64,000 nucleotides of DNA from Paenibacillus_E allorhizoplanae (lineage in GTDB: Bacteria; Bacillota; Bacilli; Paenibacillales; NBRC-103111), in assembly GCF_927798215.1 (NCBI RefSeq), contig NZ_CAKMMW010000001.1:186001-250000 (forward strand), in the 5' to 3' direction. Position 1 is the first letter of the stretch. Each line of letters begins with the position of its first letter. Below, piece by piece: positions 9,553 to 19,555 of this stretch. The notes under the pieces were generated by a model. That model saw nothing but the letters and a program-made list of their open reading frames with translations. It did no database searches and had not been told where the DNA came from. Position numbers and translations under genes: made by a program.

Positions 9553-9837
9553 TTAATGATGTGTACTAGTTTTCAGCCTACAAAACAAAATCGTTATAAA
9601 TACCCAACAGATGGCACCCATCATATACGGTAAAAGTCTAAAATTATAATTTATCACATCATCCATTCCTAGAAGAACTTTAATGGGAAATTGAATGTTT
9701 GAAAGTAAGTTAGCGTATACTTGGTAATTTCCTTCTGTTACTCCCTTTTTCCATCCTATTTCGTCAATGAACCAAGCCATAAGTGTGAATAGTGTATACA
9801 ATGATAATGAAGCAATGCACCATTTTAAATATCTCAT
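9553..9837 (-). CDS. Small membrane protein, unknown function
   Basis: This 94-residue protein has two clear hydrophobic segments, near residues 5-24 and 70-87. Between them is a polar stretch rich in Asn and Asp. I do not recognise the family. AAGGAG at about 10 nt supports the ATG. It ends 21 bp before the APH(6)-like gene and may share its transcript. Confidence 0.7.
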   Translation of the reverse strand: MRYLKWCIASLSLYTLFTLMAWFIDEIGWKKGVTEGNYQVYANLLSNIQFPIKVLLGMDDVINYNFRLLPYMMGAICWVFITILFCRLKTSTHH

Positions 9838-10228
9838 TAAAATGAACTCCTTACTTATAGCTCGTTAATTATGCCTTTCCTTAATTCTATTAAATCATTA
9901 ACAGCAATTGATTACATCAACAAATCTCTCAATTGCAACAGCAACACCTCAAATAATCCTAACACTTCCAAATATAACCTAATTTTAGGAGAGATAATGA
10001 CTCCATTTATAATTAATTGGCCAGTTCAACGAGTAGTCGTAGGGTTCGTATGATTCACAATATTTTTAATGACTTTGTATAGAATAAAATAACTTTATAA
10101 ACTGAATATATACACGCCCTTTTCCCCCAATTCACATAGAAAAGCTGCGTAGAATTAAATTCTACGCAGTATCTCATCGCCTCTCAATATTCATATTGTA
10201 TGAATGATATCCAGATTGCTGTGGCTTA
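9838..10228. other. Intergenic stretch, AT-rich, no convincing gene
   Basis: This 391-bp stretch is AT-rich and holds one possible 60-codon plus-strand frame (9871-10053) with no ribosome binding site. The only clear element is the terminator at 10145-10169. I see no other signal. Confidence 0.6.
10145..10169 (-). terminator. Terminator after the deacetylase gene
   Basis: CTGCGTAGAAT and ATTCTACGCAG form an 11-bp perfect stem with a 3-nt loop, followed on the minus strand by CTTTTCT. It lies 60 bp past the deacetylase stop codon. Confidence 0.8.
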
Positions 10229-10843
10229 TTAGGACTCCGCCATTTGCAAGAGCTCACTAACCGTTACAAGTTGATAACCTTGTGCGGTTAATTCCTTTGC
10301 CAAAATTCGAACAGCCTCTATCGTTTGAGAACGATCTCCAAAGCCATCATGAAAGAGTAAGATGCTCCCGCATCCGACTTGTTCTCGGGTTACCTCAAGA
10401 ATGTGGTCTACGCCCGGCATCTCCCAATCCCTTGTGCCTCCGTTATTGGATCCAATGACAGGATAGCCCATTTTGTCAGTAATCGACTGAATCTCCTCGT
10501 TGAAATCCAAGTAAGGTGGACGCATGACAACTGGCTTAGTTCCTGTTACCTGTGTAATCAAACTGTCTGTAACAAGTAGTTCTCGCTCACATTCCTCCAA
10601 GCTAATTTTGGTCATAAAAGGATGAGAGTACGTATGATTCCCAATTTCATGTTGCCTGATATGCACATCGAGCGCAGTCTCGGGATAAAGTTCGATTTGT
10701 TTTCCCATCATAAAAAAAGTAGCACGACCGGAAACCTCATCGAAAATATCTAGCAATTGAGGCGTATACTCAGGGTTAGGGCCATCATCAAATGTAAAAG
10801 CAACAGCTTTCTGTGTTGTTGAAACTTGTTGAATGATATTCAT
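10229..10843 (-). CDS. Polysaccharide deacetylase (NodB/CE4), no signal peptide
   Basis: This 204-residue protein has the NodB homology fold of carbohydrate esterase family 4. Motif 1 is TFDDGP, with the catalytic and metal-binding Asp pair. Motif 2 is HTYSHP, carrying the zinc histidines, and motif 3 is RPPY. Motif 5 appears as LLFHDG. CE4 enzymes remove N- or O-acetyl groups from chitin, peptidoglycan or xylan. Most are exported, yet this one starts directly with MNIIQQVSTTQKAVAFTFDD and has no signal peptide or anchor. AGGGGG precedes the ATG. It follows the xyloglucanase gene by 70 bp with no clear terminator between, so co-transcription is possible. Confidence 0.92.
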   Translation of the reverse strand: MNIIQQVSTTQKAVAFTFDDGPNPEYTPQLLDIFDEVSGRATFFMMGKQIELYPETALDVHIRQHEIGNHTYSHPFMTKISLEECERELLVTDSLITQVTGTKPVVMRPPYLDFNEEIQSITDKMGYPVIGSNNGGTRDWEMPGVDHILEVTREQVGCGSILLFHDGFGDRSQTIEAVRILAKELTAQGYQLVTVSELLQMAES

Positions 10844-10913
10844 GCGTTTAGCCCCCTATTAATTTGATCTCTGAATTTCGTTCGATACAGTTGCTCGATT
10901 CATGCAGTTGCAG

Positions 10914-13900
10914 TTATGGCAATACCAGCTTCAACTCTCCGAATGCAGAAGTGCTCGACCAGTTATTGGATGTTCCTGCCCATACGGTCTGGCTAACTCG
11001 ACCGTTACCATCATCCTCGTCATTGTTCGCTACGTCGAAGCCAATCATCATCCCCGCTGATGGCGTAATGCCAAGTGAACTCCACGGAATTGCCATCTCC
11101 ACACTGTATCCAGTTGATATCGTGGCCCATGCATGCTGCACGCCGTTCATGAGGCTTCGAGCCTCATACAGAGCGGAGTCGTTCCAACCTTTGATAAATT
11201 GCCGGTCATAGCTGTCATAGGTTGCGCCTTGGTTATGATTACCGTCCATATAAATCTCGACGGAATCGTCGGAGTAAGGCTCCGCCGAATTGTTATACAG
11301 ATTTCCGTCGGTGACGATAACCCCGACGTACAAGTACGTATCATCCCATAATACCCCAAATTGCGTCGTATTGTTAGAGGTGCCGATTACGTTCTTATTC
11401 GCTAGTTTCGTAATGGACCAAGCTGCTTCGTTCAGTGAGCCATCGACTTGGATGGTGGCAGTCGTTTTGGTAACAGGGATCAGCGTGTAGGACGCATCCA
11501 TCGTGACACTGACAGCGGTACTCGCCGCTGACACATTGTTTTCCGCGTCTTTTGCTTTTACCGTAAAGCTATAGCTGGTTCCCGGCGTTAGCCCAGTAAC
11601 CGTATAAGTCGTTGAAGTCACCGTTGCAACTAGATTTCCGGCGCTATAAATCTCGTATCCGGTAACGCCAACGTTGTCAGTTGAAGCCGTCCAAGACAAT
11701 ACTGCAGTTCGGTCCGTGTGTGAAGGCGATGCCAAATTCAATGGAACTGTAGGCGGCTGCGTATCCCCAATGGAGACCGTGGAAAGCTGCAGGCTTCCGA
11801 ATGCGGACGTATTCGTCCAGTTGTTGTTCGTTCCGGCCCATATCAGCTGGCTTTCCCTACCGGATCCGGTGTCGGTGTCATTGTTCGCGACGTCAAAGCC
11901 AATAGTCATTCCGGCTGATGGTGTAAGGCCGAGCGTACTCCAAGGAATCGCCAGTTCGACGCTGTATCCGCCTGAAATCGGAGCCCATCCATGCAGCACT
12001 CCGTTTGGCATCACTCTCTGCAGCCAGAGCGTGCTGTCGTTCCAACCCTTGACATACTGCTGGTCATAGCTGTCATAAGTTGCTCCTTTATTGTTGTTGC
12101 TATCGATATAGATTTCGATGGAGTCATCATAATAAGGCTGCACAGATGTATTATACAGATTACCATCAATGACTTTGACGCCTACATACAAATAAGTATT
12201 GTCCCAGAGCGAGCTGAATTCCGCCGTATTGTTCGGAGTGCCAATAATCGGTTTCTTTAATTGCTTGAACGTGGACCACACTTGTTCGTCCAGAGATCCG
12301 TTAACGGTAATGGCGGTAATGGATTTTTTTGCTTGAAACAGGTACGGGTCTGTCGTAACGCTCAGCGAGGCGCTCGCTCCGGATACATTTCCTGCCGCAT
12401 CCCTTGCCTTTACGCTGAAAATGTAACTGGTATTCGCCGCTAAGTTGGTTGCGGAATACGTGCTGGACGTAACGGTTCCTATCAAAGCTGAACCTTGATA
12501 CACCTCGTATTGGGTTACACCGGTATTGTCCGAGGATGTATCCCAAGTCAAATCTGCCGTGGTCTCGTTTTTGGACAATAAGCGCAAATTTCCAGGAGCC
12601 ATCGGCGGTGTGAAATCATGATCATGAACGACTTTCACATTATCAAACTCAACACTCGTTTTGAAGGCATATAGACCTATTTTTCCCGAGGCATGACTTA
12701 TATCCGTAACGGTTAATTCCTTAAACCCATTCACATATAATTCGAGTGTGCTGTTGTTTAATACCGCAGTGAACGAGTAAACTTCATTCGTCGTCATCGT
12801 ATAACTTTTCTGAGTCAGGATCGTGACGGTTCCGTTCACCGATTTGCCAATCTGCAGCTTGCCTGCTTTGATTCGGAAATAGTAAAAATTGTTCAGATCT
12901 TGATAGCGAGCCGTTATACCAGCTGCTAGGTCGATATCATTCTGGGTAAGTTTGATATTCGTTTCCACGCTATAGTTGGAATATGAGCTGGTATCCACAG
13001 TGCTGAACGCATTCGTCGAAAGCCAAGAAGCTTGCTTGTAAACCTTGGACCCGCCTGATGTTACGACAGACCATGTACCGTTCGCAGGCGTCCAACCATT
13101 CGCCACTCCATCCTGAAAATCGTCGCTGAAGGCAAGCGTGCCTGGGCCTGTCGCAGTCGTCGCAGCCAGTGAGTTGCTAGATATTGAGGTACTGCCTGCA
13201 CCGTCTACGGAACGAACGGTAACCGTGTACGTTCGGTCGGGCAGCAGTCCCGTGAGTGTATACGTCGTGCCTGAGGTAGTAGCTACCTGCTTGGAACCTA
13301 CGTAAAGGTTATATCCGACTACGCCAGAGAGATTGGATGGCGGACTCCAACTCATGCTGAGGCTCGTGAGCGTCGCCGATGTTGTTGTCAGATTCGTCGG
13401 CGGCGCCGGCGGAGGTGCCGTCGTCACACTCAGTGCATTGCTCACAGCCGAGAGGTTGCCCGCTCCATCTTTGGCTTTCACTGTAAACGAATAGGTTGTG
13501 CTAGGGGTTAAGCCGTTTACGGTATAGTTTGTACTCGAAAGCGTTGTCGTGGCACCGACATAGACGCCTCCGTTGTAAATGTTGTACCCAGCTACACCAG
13601 TGTTATCGGTTGAAGCTGTCCATGAGAGGTTAACGCTTGTAGATGTATGTGATAGAGATGACAGGTTCGAAGGAGCTGTCGGCGGCTCCGTATCGGTTCC
13701 TTCGCTCATCAAAGTGTCGCCGTAAAAAACACCGGTTCCGTTTGTTCCGATATAAACGCGCCCCCATGTTTGACGGTCGCCCTCCATCGTATTGGCTTCA
13801 GCGCCAATCGCCGGATCGATGACGTCAATCTTCACCCAGGTTGTGCCAAAATCATCGGATCGGAAAATACCCACGGAATTGTCAACCTTACCATATACGA

Positions 13901-15845
13901 AGACTGTAGGATTTGAAGAGCCAAGCTTATTTTTACCAAATGCGAACAATGTTGCTTGCTGCACATTCGGCAGCTGCGTCCAAGAATCGCCGGAGTTGCT
14001 GGAACGCCAGAGTCCTCCCCCATCTAGGCTGACCCACACTTCGCCCGCCTTACCTGGAGCTGCCTTGACACTGAAATACGCGGGCGTTTTCGCCGGTATT
14101 ATCGGCATCGTAGATGCAACCGTCCAAGACGCCCCTCCGTCTGTACTGCGGAATAATTTCCACGTGTTACGTTCCAACAGATAGAACGTATTGCTATTGA
14201 CGCGGTCGGACGCCAGCGGCTGGTACCAGACCCAGAAATCGTGAACGGTTCCGGATGGCGCTCCTGTTCCCGGTGTCCATGATTGTCCACGATCAGTTGA
14301 ATATAACGGACTTCCGTGCTGCGGGACCCAGACCATCGTTTCGCTGCCGGCCGATACGGCGATGCGGCCCGCGATTCCAGGCGGATTGGGAAATGCCGTC
14401 CAGGTTGCCCCGTTGTTGGTGCTGTAGCCGCCGCCCCCTGAGCCGGCATAACGGGTGGAACCGACCCGAGCGATGAAGTTCGGATTACTCTCTTGAAAAT
14501 CGATGGAAACCGTATCGCCCAGTGACGGACTACCTAATTTGCTGCTTGGATACGTCGTGAGCGAGGTATGACGCATACCATCAACATCCGCATGCCCGCT
14601 AAGCAGCGGTGCACCGATCGGCGTACTGCGTAAGGCGAACGTCACCACTTCCTCGTGGCCCTCTTCGTACGTATACCAGTGAGACGGACTTGCCGTTATA
14701 TCATCTGTGCGCCATGTGCCGTAAAAGTCGGTTAACCATACCCGATTTGGAAAATGAGGATCGATGGTCAAGGTCGAAGTATTAGCAGCAAACCAGTTAC
14801 TCGTCCACCAGGGAACATTCTGATGTTTGACGAAGGTGATTTGCGACCAATTCACGCCTCCATTGGTCGACCGGTAGATCGGCGCCGGCGTGTTCGAACC
14901 ATCTTCTATGGCTGTCATCACGATGTTCGGGTTTGTAGGGTCTACCGTAATGCCGTTGTATCTCCCTACCGCCGGAGGCGAAATGTCGGTCCATACGCCG
15001 TTTGCAAACTTAGTGACGCCAGTTTCATAAGTGACATATAGGGTGCCGCCATCCGCCAGAACAGCCCGACGTGGAGTAAGCGGGCTTCCATTCATCAGCG
15101 TCCATGTTGTTCCCCCATTCACACTCTGGTAGATACCGGTGCCTTTGACCCCGACATAGATGGTTTGTGTCGAAATGCCGGGAGATCCTGTACTCTTATC
15201 AAATAATACGAAATTGAGTCCAGTCGGAGCGGCACCGATGCTCGGGAAGTTAGTAACTTGCTCCCATGAGCCTACGCTGGCCCCCGATGTGCTTTTCCAC
15301 ATCCCGTCATAACGAGTTCCCATATAAATGATTTGACTATTATTGGGGTCTACCGCAAGCCGTTCACCCAAATCTCGTCCTGACCCGTTGCCATAATGCC
15401 TGGGAGCAAACCCGGTTGACGTCCAAGTGGCTCCCCGGTCTGTTGATTTCAGAATATCTGAAGGAGCTCCTACATAGTCGAACTTGCCCGCTGCAACGTA
15501 AACCACATTCGGGTCCGCCGGATCAAGGGCGATGCTGTCAATGCCGTACAGATTGTATTTTTCTCTTGGAAGCGCATTCAATAGTGGAATCCACTTCTGA
15601 TTAACCGAGTCCCACCGTAAGGCCCCGCCAACGTCGGTACGAATATAGACGAGATTCGGCTCAGTTGGATGAATGGCGATCCCGGTTACAAATCCGCCGC
15701 CGCCGATTCGCACATTCTGCCAATTGTAAGGCTCTTGTTGAGCGGCATTGACGGAAGAAGCGGATACTAGAAGCATACCGATCAGAAAGAAGAACATCAT
15801 GAAACCGAGCAATTTCCACCTTTTCGAAAATTCCAAAGCAATCAT
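10914..15845 (-). CDS. Secreted multidomain xyloglucanase (GH74 - FN3 - CBM9)
   Basis: This 1643-residue secreted enzyme is predicted to cleave the beta-1,4-glucan backbone of xyloglucan. It has a signal peptide (membrane core about 12-30, cleavage near SVNAA, residues 31-35). The GH74 double beta-propeller with BNR/Asp-box repeats covers about 36-735. It includes the family motif RTDVGGALRW, with Asp71 a likely catalytic acid by analogy with known GH74 enzymes. Then follow two FN3 domains (about 740-920), a concanavalin-like module (about 930-1090), FN3, a CBM9-like domain, FN3 and a second CBM9-like domain at the C-terminus. The two CBM9-like copies are near-duplicates. It is the last clear gene of the xyloglucan unit, 143 bp after the binding-protein gene. 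Confidence 0.95.
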   Translation of the reverse strand: MIALEFSKRWKLLGFMMFFFLIGMLLVSASSVNAAQQEPYNWQNVRIGGGGFVTGIAIHPTEPNLVYIRTDVGGALRWDSVNQKWIPLLNALPREKYNLYGIDSIALDPADPNVVYVAAGKFDYVGAPSDILKSTDRGATWTSTGFAPRHYGNGSGRDLGERLAVDPNNSQIIYMGTRYDGMWKSTSGASVGSWEQVTNFPSIGAAPTGLNFVLFDKSTGSPGISTQTIYVGVKGTGIYQSVNGGTTWTLMNGSPLTPRRAVLADGGTLYVTYETGVTKFANGVWTDISPPAVGRYNGITVDPTNPNIVMTAIEDGSNTPAPIYRSTNGGVNWSQITFVKHQNVPWWTSNWFAANTSTLTIDPHFPNRVWLTDFYGTWRTDDITASPSHWYTYEEGHEEVVTFALRSTPIGAPLLSGHADVDGMRHTSLTTYPSSKLGSPSLGDTVSIDFQESNPNFIARVGSTRYAGSGGGGYSTNNGATWTAFPNPPGIAGRIAVSAGSETMVWVPQHGSPLYSTDRGQSWTPGTGAPSGTVHDFWVWYQPLASDRVNSNTFYLLERNTWKLFRSTDGGASWTVASTMPIIPAKTPAYFSVKAAPGKAGEVWVSLDGGGLWRSSNSGDSWTQLPNVQQATLFAFGKNKLGSSNPTVFVYGKVDNSVGIFRSDDFGTTWVKIDVIDPAIGAEANTMEGDRQTWGRVYIGTNGTGVFYGDTLMSEGTDTEPPTAPSNLSSLSHTSTSVNLSWTASTDNTGVAGYNIYNGGVYVGATTTLSSTNYTVNGLTPSTTYSFTVKAKDGAGNLSAVSNALSVTTAPPPAPPTNLTTTSATLTSLSMSWSPPSNLSGVVGYNLYVGSKQVATTSGTTYTLTGLLPDRTYTVTVRSVDGAGSTSISSNSLAATTATGPGTLAFSDDFQDGVANGWTPANGTWSVVTSGGSKVYKQASWLSTNAFSTVDTSSYSNYSVETNIKLTQNDIDLAAGITARYQDLNNFYYFRIKAGKLQIGKSVNGTVTILTQKSYTMTTNEVYSFTAVLNNSTLELYVNGFKELTVTDISHASGKIGLYAFKTSVEFDNVKVVHDHDFTPPMAPGNLRLLSKNETTADLTWDTSSDNTGVTQYEVYQGSALIGTVTSSTYSATNLAANTSYIFSVKARDAAGNVSGASASLSVTTDPYLFQAKKSITAITVNGSLDEQVWSTFKQLKKPIIGTPNNTAEFSSLWDNTYLYVGVKVIDGNLYNTSVQPYYDDSIEIYIDSNNNKGATYDSYDQQYVKGWNDSTLWLQRVMPNGVLHGWAPISGGYSVELAIPWSTLGLTPSAGMTIGFDVANNDTDTGSGRESQLIWAGTNNNWTNTSAFGSLQLSTVSIGDTQPPTVPLNLASPSHTDRTAVLSWTASTDNVGVTGYEIYSAGNLVATVTSTTYTVTGLTPGTSYSFTVKAKDAENNVSAASTAVSVTMDASYTLIPVTKTTATIQVDGSLNEAAWSITKLANKNVIGTSNNTTQFGVLWDDTYLYVGVIVTDGNLYNNSAEPYSDDSVEIYMDGNHNQGATYDSYDRQFIKGWNDSALYEARSLMNGVQHAWATISTGYSVEMAIPWSSLGITPSAGMMIGFDVANNDEDDGNGRVSQTVWAGTSNNWSSTSAFGELKLVLP

Positions 15846-15935
15846 CCCTTTTCCCTCCCATAATGGTGTTCATCTTGCTTTTCTTGCAGCATTCACCCCC
15901 TCTCATCTTACTTGTACTCGCCTGAAAAGGCACAG

Positions 15936-15986
15936 CAGATGCGGCAGTCTGCACCGCCTAAGCGAATTCGTCAGCCTGCCGCACTG
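15936..15986 (-). terminator. Hairpin between binding-protein and xyloglucanase genes
   Basis: TGCGGCAG (15940-15947) pairs with CTGCCGCA (15976-15983), extended by a CAG/CTG pair after a one-base bulge. It begins just after the binding-protein stop codon. Only a weak TTTT lies downstream, so a partial terminator or an mRNA-stabilising hairpin fits better than a full stop. Confidence 0.65.
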
Positions 15987-15988
15987 TT

Positions 15989-17527
15989 TTATTTACGAGT
16001 TGTTGCGTACCATGTGTTGATTTCGTCGTAGCTCGTTTGGCCGCCGGCTTTTTTGAATTTTTCCGTGAATGCGTCGAATCCGGTAAGCTGCTCGCCGCCA
16101 ACAATAATCTTGACCGCATAATCGTTGACCATTTGGTTAAGCTGTGCATTTTCCTTGGAGTAATTCGGGAAGTAAGGCGCTAATCCCAGCGGATTCTGCT
16201 TGAACACTTCTGGCTTCTGCAACTTGTTTAGAAACTCCCAGCCCTTGTAGAGACGATCATCTTTGCGGACGCGAGCCTGCCAGTAGATCGGATATTTGGT
16301 TTCGTCGATACCGGTCAAATAGTTGCTGGCAGATCCTCGCTCGTCATTGAAAATAGGCAAAACCGGGTAATAATTCCCGTCTTTCACTGTATGGTGCGTG
16401 CCTTCTACACCAATTGCCATGTTTTTGAACGTATCCGGTTCCAACTTGGCGTCCATCCATTTGATCGCATCTTCCGGATGTTTAGAAGCTTTCGGAATAA
16501 ACGTCAACCTATCGAATCCCGATGATTGTGCCAGACCTGCCTTGCCGTCTTTGCCCGTCAGCGCAGGTATGTACGCATAGGTGGCGCCTGGGAAATTTTT
16601 CTTCAGCGCATCGTCAATCGCCGGAATGTCGGCCCAATGCAACACAATGGCGCCCGCCTTACCATTCGTAAACTTCTCCTTCACGGTTGCGTCCTTGTTA
16701 ATGGCAAACTCTTGATCAAGTAGCCCTTGTTTGTAAAGATCCGACATATAGGTCAGATATTCCTTAAACGCAGGATTCATCGCGCGGGGAACCAGCTTAC
16801 CGCTTACATCGTTCCAATCATTGACCATACCGAAGGCGCCGACGAGGTTGTCGACCAATGGATTGTCGCCCTTAATAGACATCGGAATATTTTTAGCTCC
16901 GTTACCACCAGGATCCTTCTCCTTGAACGCCTTGAGTACAACCGACAGTTCATCAAGCGTTGTCGGGACTTTCAGACCCAGCTTATCCAACCAATCCTTG
17001 CGGATCATTAGACTCGTGCCGACTGATTCAAGGGTTCGCGTCGGAATGGCATAGATTTTACCATCGACTTTGGCCATTTCAAGTGTATCTTTGGACAACG
17101 ATGCTTTGATGTTCTTACCGTACTTCTCAATAAGCGGAGTTAGATCAACCAGTGCTCCTTTTTTCGCATAGTCGGCATAAATCGCTTTAGAGCTGCTGTC
17201 CCCTGCTGTTGAGACGATGTCGTAAGGTTCGGAGGAAGCAATCAGCAGATTGAGTTTATCCTCCGGTTTATCGACCGGAAGTGCTTCGTAATTGACTTTG
17301 TACCCAGTCTTCTCTTCCAGCATCGTGGCGATTGGGTCTTTAGCGAAGTTAGGGCCCAATCGCATAAGCGCTTTCAGTTCAGGCTTGGGGCCGGCAGTCG
17401 CTGGCTGTGTGGACGGGGACGAGGTTGGGGAGCTGCTTTTCTCACCTTCGTTACTTGCGCCACAAGCGGTAAGCAGCATTAGGCTGACTGCGACAGGGAG
17501 CGCAGCCCATTTCATCGTTTTCTTCAT
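15989..17527 (-). CDS. Sugar ABC transporter substrate-binding lipoprotein
   Basis: This 512-residue lipoprotein captures extracellular oligosaccharide for the two permeases encoded just upstream. A signal peptide leads to the lipobox LTAC with lipidated Cys22. A Ser/Thr/Pro-rich linker (about 28-48) and the Lipo-type (family 1) extracellular solute-binding fold follow. Such long, roughly 500-residue proteins accompany LplB/YtcP-type permeases in Paenibacillus. Context of a GH74 enzyme downstream and a two-component pair upstream makes xyloglucan oligosaccharide the likely ligand. No ATPase gene is present here, so a shared MsmX-like ATPase is inferred. Confidence 0.94.
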   Translation of the reverse strand: MKKTMKWAALPVAVSLMLLTACGASNEGEKSSSPTSSPSTQPATAGPKPELKALMRLGPNFAKDPIATMLEEKTGYKVNYEALPVDKPEDKLNLLIASSEPYDIVSTAGDSSSKAIYADYAKKGALVDLTPLIEKYGKNIKASLSKDTLEMAKVDGKIYAIPTRTLESVGTSLMIRKDWLDKLGLKVPTTLDELSVVLKAFKEKDPGGNGAKNIPMSIKGDNPLVDNLVGAFGMVNDWNDVSGKLVPRAMNPAFKEYLTYMSDLYKQGLLDQEFAINKDATVKEKFTNGKAGAIVLHWADIPAIDDALKKNFPGATYAYIPALTGKDGKAGLAQSSGFDRLTFIPKASKHPEDAIKWMDAKLEPDTFKNMAIGVEGTHHTVKDGNYYPVLPIFNDERGSASNYLTGIDETKYPIYWQARVRKDDRLYKGWEFLNKLQKPEVFKQNPLGLAPYFPNYSKENAQLNQMVNDYAVKIIVGGEQLTGFDAFTEKFKKAGGQTSYDEINTWYATTRK

Positions 17528-17601
17528 TTTTTAAACCCTCCTATATATGTTGTGAAATTTATCATTAAGCAGCGGTGTATTCCGCCGGCGTTAATGCAGC
17601 A

Positions 17602-18501
17602 TTAGCCTTTGACGGAACCAATCAATACACCCTTAATAAAATACTTCTGAAGGAACGGATATACGAGAAGGATCGGCACGGTAGATGCGACAACGGTAGC
17701 GGCACGGATACTTTCCGGTGACATATTCATCAGATCGTCTGCCGACTTGTTGAGCGCGTTCGCCGTATCGTTCTCCATCACGATATCGCGCAGATACAGT
17801 TGAAGCGTTTTCAATAATGGATCGCTAATGTAAAGCATCGGACTGAAGTAATCGTTCCAAAAGCCGACAGCATAGAACAAGGCGATCGCAGCGAGTACAG
17901 GCATACTGAGCGGTAAAATGATGCGGAACAAAATCATATACGTTTTTGCTCCATCCATCCGCGCCGATTCTTCAAGTGCTTCGGGAAGACCTTCATAATA
18001 GCTCTTGATGACCAGCATATTGAAAACACTGATCATGGCAGGCAAAATGAGCGACCATAAATTGTTTAGCAAATGCAGCTCACGAATTAACAGGTAATTC
18101 GGAATAAGTCCTCCGTTAAATAGCATGGTGAAAACGAACAATACCATGATTCCCGAGATACCGGGCAAATGCCGCTTAGATAGCGGATAAGCTGTAATGG
18201 CGGTCACCAATATACTCAATAGTGTCCCAACTACAGTCACGATAACCGAAATGACGAATGCCCGGCCAAATGCGTAGGAGGTGGCGACTTTTACGAGCGT
18301 ATCTAGTTGAAAGCCTACCGGAAGCAGATTCACCCGTCCCGATACAAGCGCCCAGTCCGAGCTGACGGATTTGGAGAACACGTGGATCATCGGCAATAAG
18401 GTAATCAGGCCTAACACGATCATGAAGCCATAGACGAAACTATCTAATACCCAGTCGTTGAATGTTCTTTTCCGGATTTGCATGCCAGGCCTCCTTACCA
18501 T
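17602..18501 (-). CDS. Sugar ABC transporter permease, YtcP type
   Basis: This 299-residue inner-membrane permease belongs to the MalG-like binding-protein-dependent transport family. About six hydrophobic segments are visible. The cytoplasmic EAA loop reads EALEESARMDGAKTYMILFRIILP in part (about residues 175-198) and would contact the ATPase. Its start overlaps the end of the upstream permease gene by 7 bp (18495-18501), a sign of translational coupling. It forms a heterodimer with that protein and serves the lipoprotein encoded 74 bp downstream. Confidence 0.93.
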   Translation of the reverse strand: MVRRPGMQIRKRTFNDWVLDSFVYGFMIVLGLITLLPMIHVFSKSVSSDWALVSGRVNLLPVGFQLDTLVKVATSYAFGRAFVISVIVTVVGTLLSILVTAITAYPLSKRHLPGISGIMVLFVFTMLFNGGLIPNYLLIRELHLLNNLWSLILPAMISVFNMLVIKSYYEGLPEALEESARMDGAKTYMILFRIILPLSMPVLAAIALFYAVGFWNDYFSPMLYISDPLLKTLQLYLRDIVMENDTANALNKSADDLMNMSPESIRAATVVASTVPILLVYPFLQKYFIKGVLIGSVKG

Positions 18502-19460
18502 ATTCCGCGGTTCAGCGTTTTTTTGCTGAGCCAGTTGCCGGAGATGATGAGAATAAAGCCGACGACCGAATTGAAAAGGCCGACCGCGGTGCTGAAGCTG
18601 TAATCCATCTTGCCAAGACCCATCCGATAGACGAAGGTACCGATGACGTCGCCGGAGGCATATACGGTAGGGTTATACATCGTCAGGATCTGTTCTGTGC
18701 CAGCATCCAGCACCATACCAAGGCGGAGAATGAGCATCAGGATAATCGTCGGCACAATGCCGGGAAGCGAAATATGCCACATCTGCTGCAGGCGATTCGC
18801 TCCGTCGATAGAAGCCGCCTCGTACTGCTCCTGCTCGACACTCGCTAAGGCAGCGATGAAGATGATCGCATTCCAGCCGATCTCCTTCCAGCCTGCCGTG
18901 AACACGACGACACTTCTAAATACGTGGTTGTCCATAAAAAATCGTATGGATTCGCCGCCGAACCATTGGATGACGGTATTGACTAGTCCGTCAGAAGGGG
19001 ACAAGATCGTCATGAACAAGCCAGAGATAATGACCCAGGACAAGAAGTGAGGCATGTAGATAATCGTCTGGATGGTCCGTTTGAACGCTGGGAACCGAAT
19101 TTCGTTCAGCAGAAGAGCGATCAGGATGGGTATCGGGAACAGCAACACAATCTTGTAAATACTGATGAGCAATGTATTCGTGAACACTTGTATAAATTCT
19201 GCCGATTGCATGAGCTTTCGGAACTGCTCAAATCCAACCCATTGGCTTCCTCTGATCCCGTCAAAAATGTTGAAGTCCTGAAAAGCGATTAAGACTCCGT
19301 ACATCGGCGTGTATTTGAACAATAGCAGTAGAAGCAGCCCAGGCACCAGCAGTACATAAGTATCGAGGTTCCGCCATACCCTTCGCCATCTGCCTTCACG
19401 CTTGCGAGAAAATTTGGTCTCCCCTGCCTTTCCATTCAAATGTGTGATGATTTCGCTCAT
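18495..19460 (-). CDS. Sugar ABC transporter permease, LplB type
   Basis: This 321-residue permease of the MalF/UgpA-like group has a polar N-terminus and six hydrophobic segments from about residue 35. The EAA loop is recognisable near AASIDGANRLQQMWHISLPG. The ATG lies 11 nt after GGAGGTG. It is the first transporter gene. A promoter and a candidate activator box (19493-19555) precede it, so it starts a transcript separate from, or additional to, the regulator-kinase genes. Confidence 0.93.
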   Translation of the reverse strand: MSEIITHLNGKAGETKFSRKREGRWRRVWRNLDTYVLLVPGLLLLLLFKYTPMYGVLIAFQDFNIFDGIRGSQWVGFEQFRKLMQSAEFIQVFTNTLLISIYKIVLLFPIPILIALLLNEIRFPAFKRTIQTIIYMPHFLSWVIISGLFMTILSPSDGLVNTVIQWFGGESIRFFMDNHVFRSVVVFTAGWKEIGWNAIIFIAALASVEQEQYEAASIDGANRLQQMWHISLPGIVPTIILMLILRLGMVLDAGTEQILTMYNPTVYASGDVIGTFVYRMGLGKMDYSFSTAVGLFNSVVGFILIISGNWLSKKTLNRGIW

Positions 19461-19492
19461 ATTGTGGTTGCACCTCCTGCACTTATGGCTTT

Positions 19493-19555
19493 ATTGTACC
19501 TACAGGAGAGTGCGTCATGTAGAGGGCAATCCGACACTTTCTAGGTGTATCCTAC
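19493..19555 (-). promoter_or_regulatory. Candidate promoter and response-regulator box of the xyloglucan transporter genes
   Basis: On the minus strand a -10 element TACAAT sits at 19493-19498. A 22-bp box at 19523-19544 matches 18 of 22 positions of a box upstream of the response-regulator gene (23095-23116). The core is GTCGGATTGCCC (19524-19535). A second, weaker copy, GTAGGATACACC (19544-19555), lies 20 bp further upstream, giving a direct repeat at about two helix turns as AraC-type regulators use. The core-to--10 distance is 25 bp. No good -35 is present, as expected for an activated promoter. Confidence 0.65.

Noticed and set aside
9871..10053. 60-codon plus-strand frame
   Set aside because: No ribosome binding site, AT-rich Asn/Ser-heavy product, no family resemblance.
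11674..12069. Long antisense frames within the xyloglucanase gene
   Set aside because: They arise from the repetitive FN3/CBM9 coding sequence on the other strand and have no ribosome binding sites.
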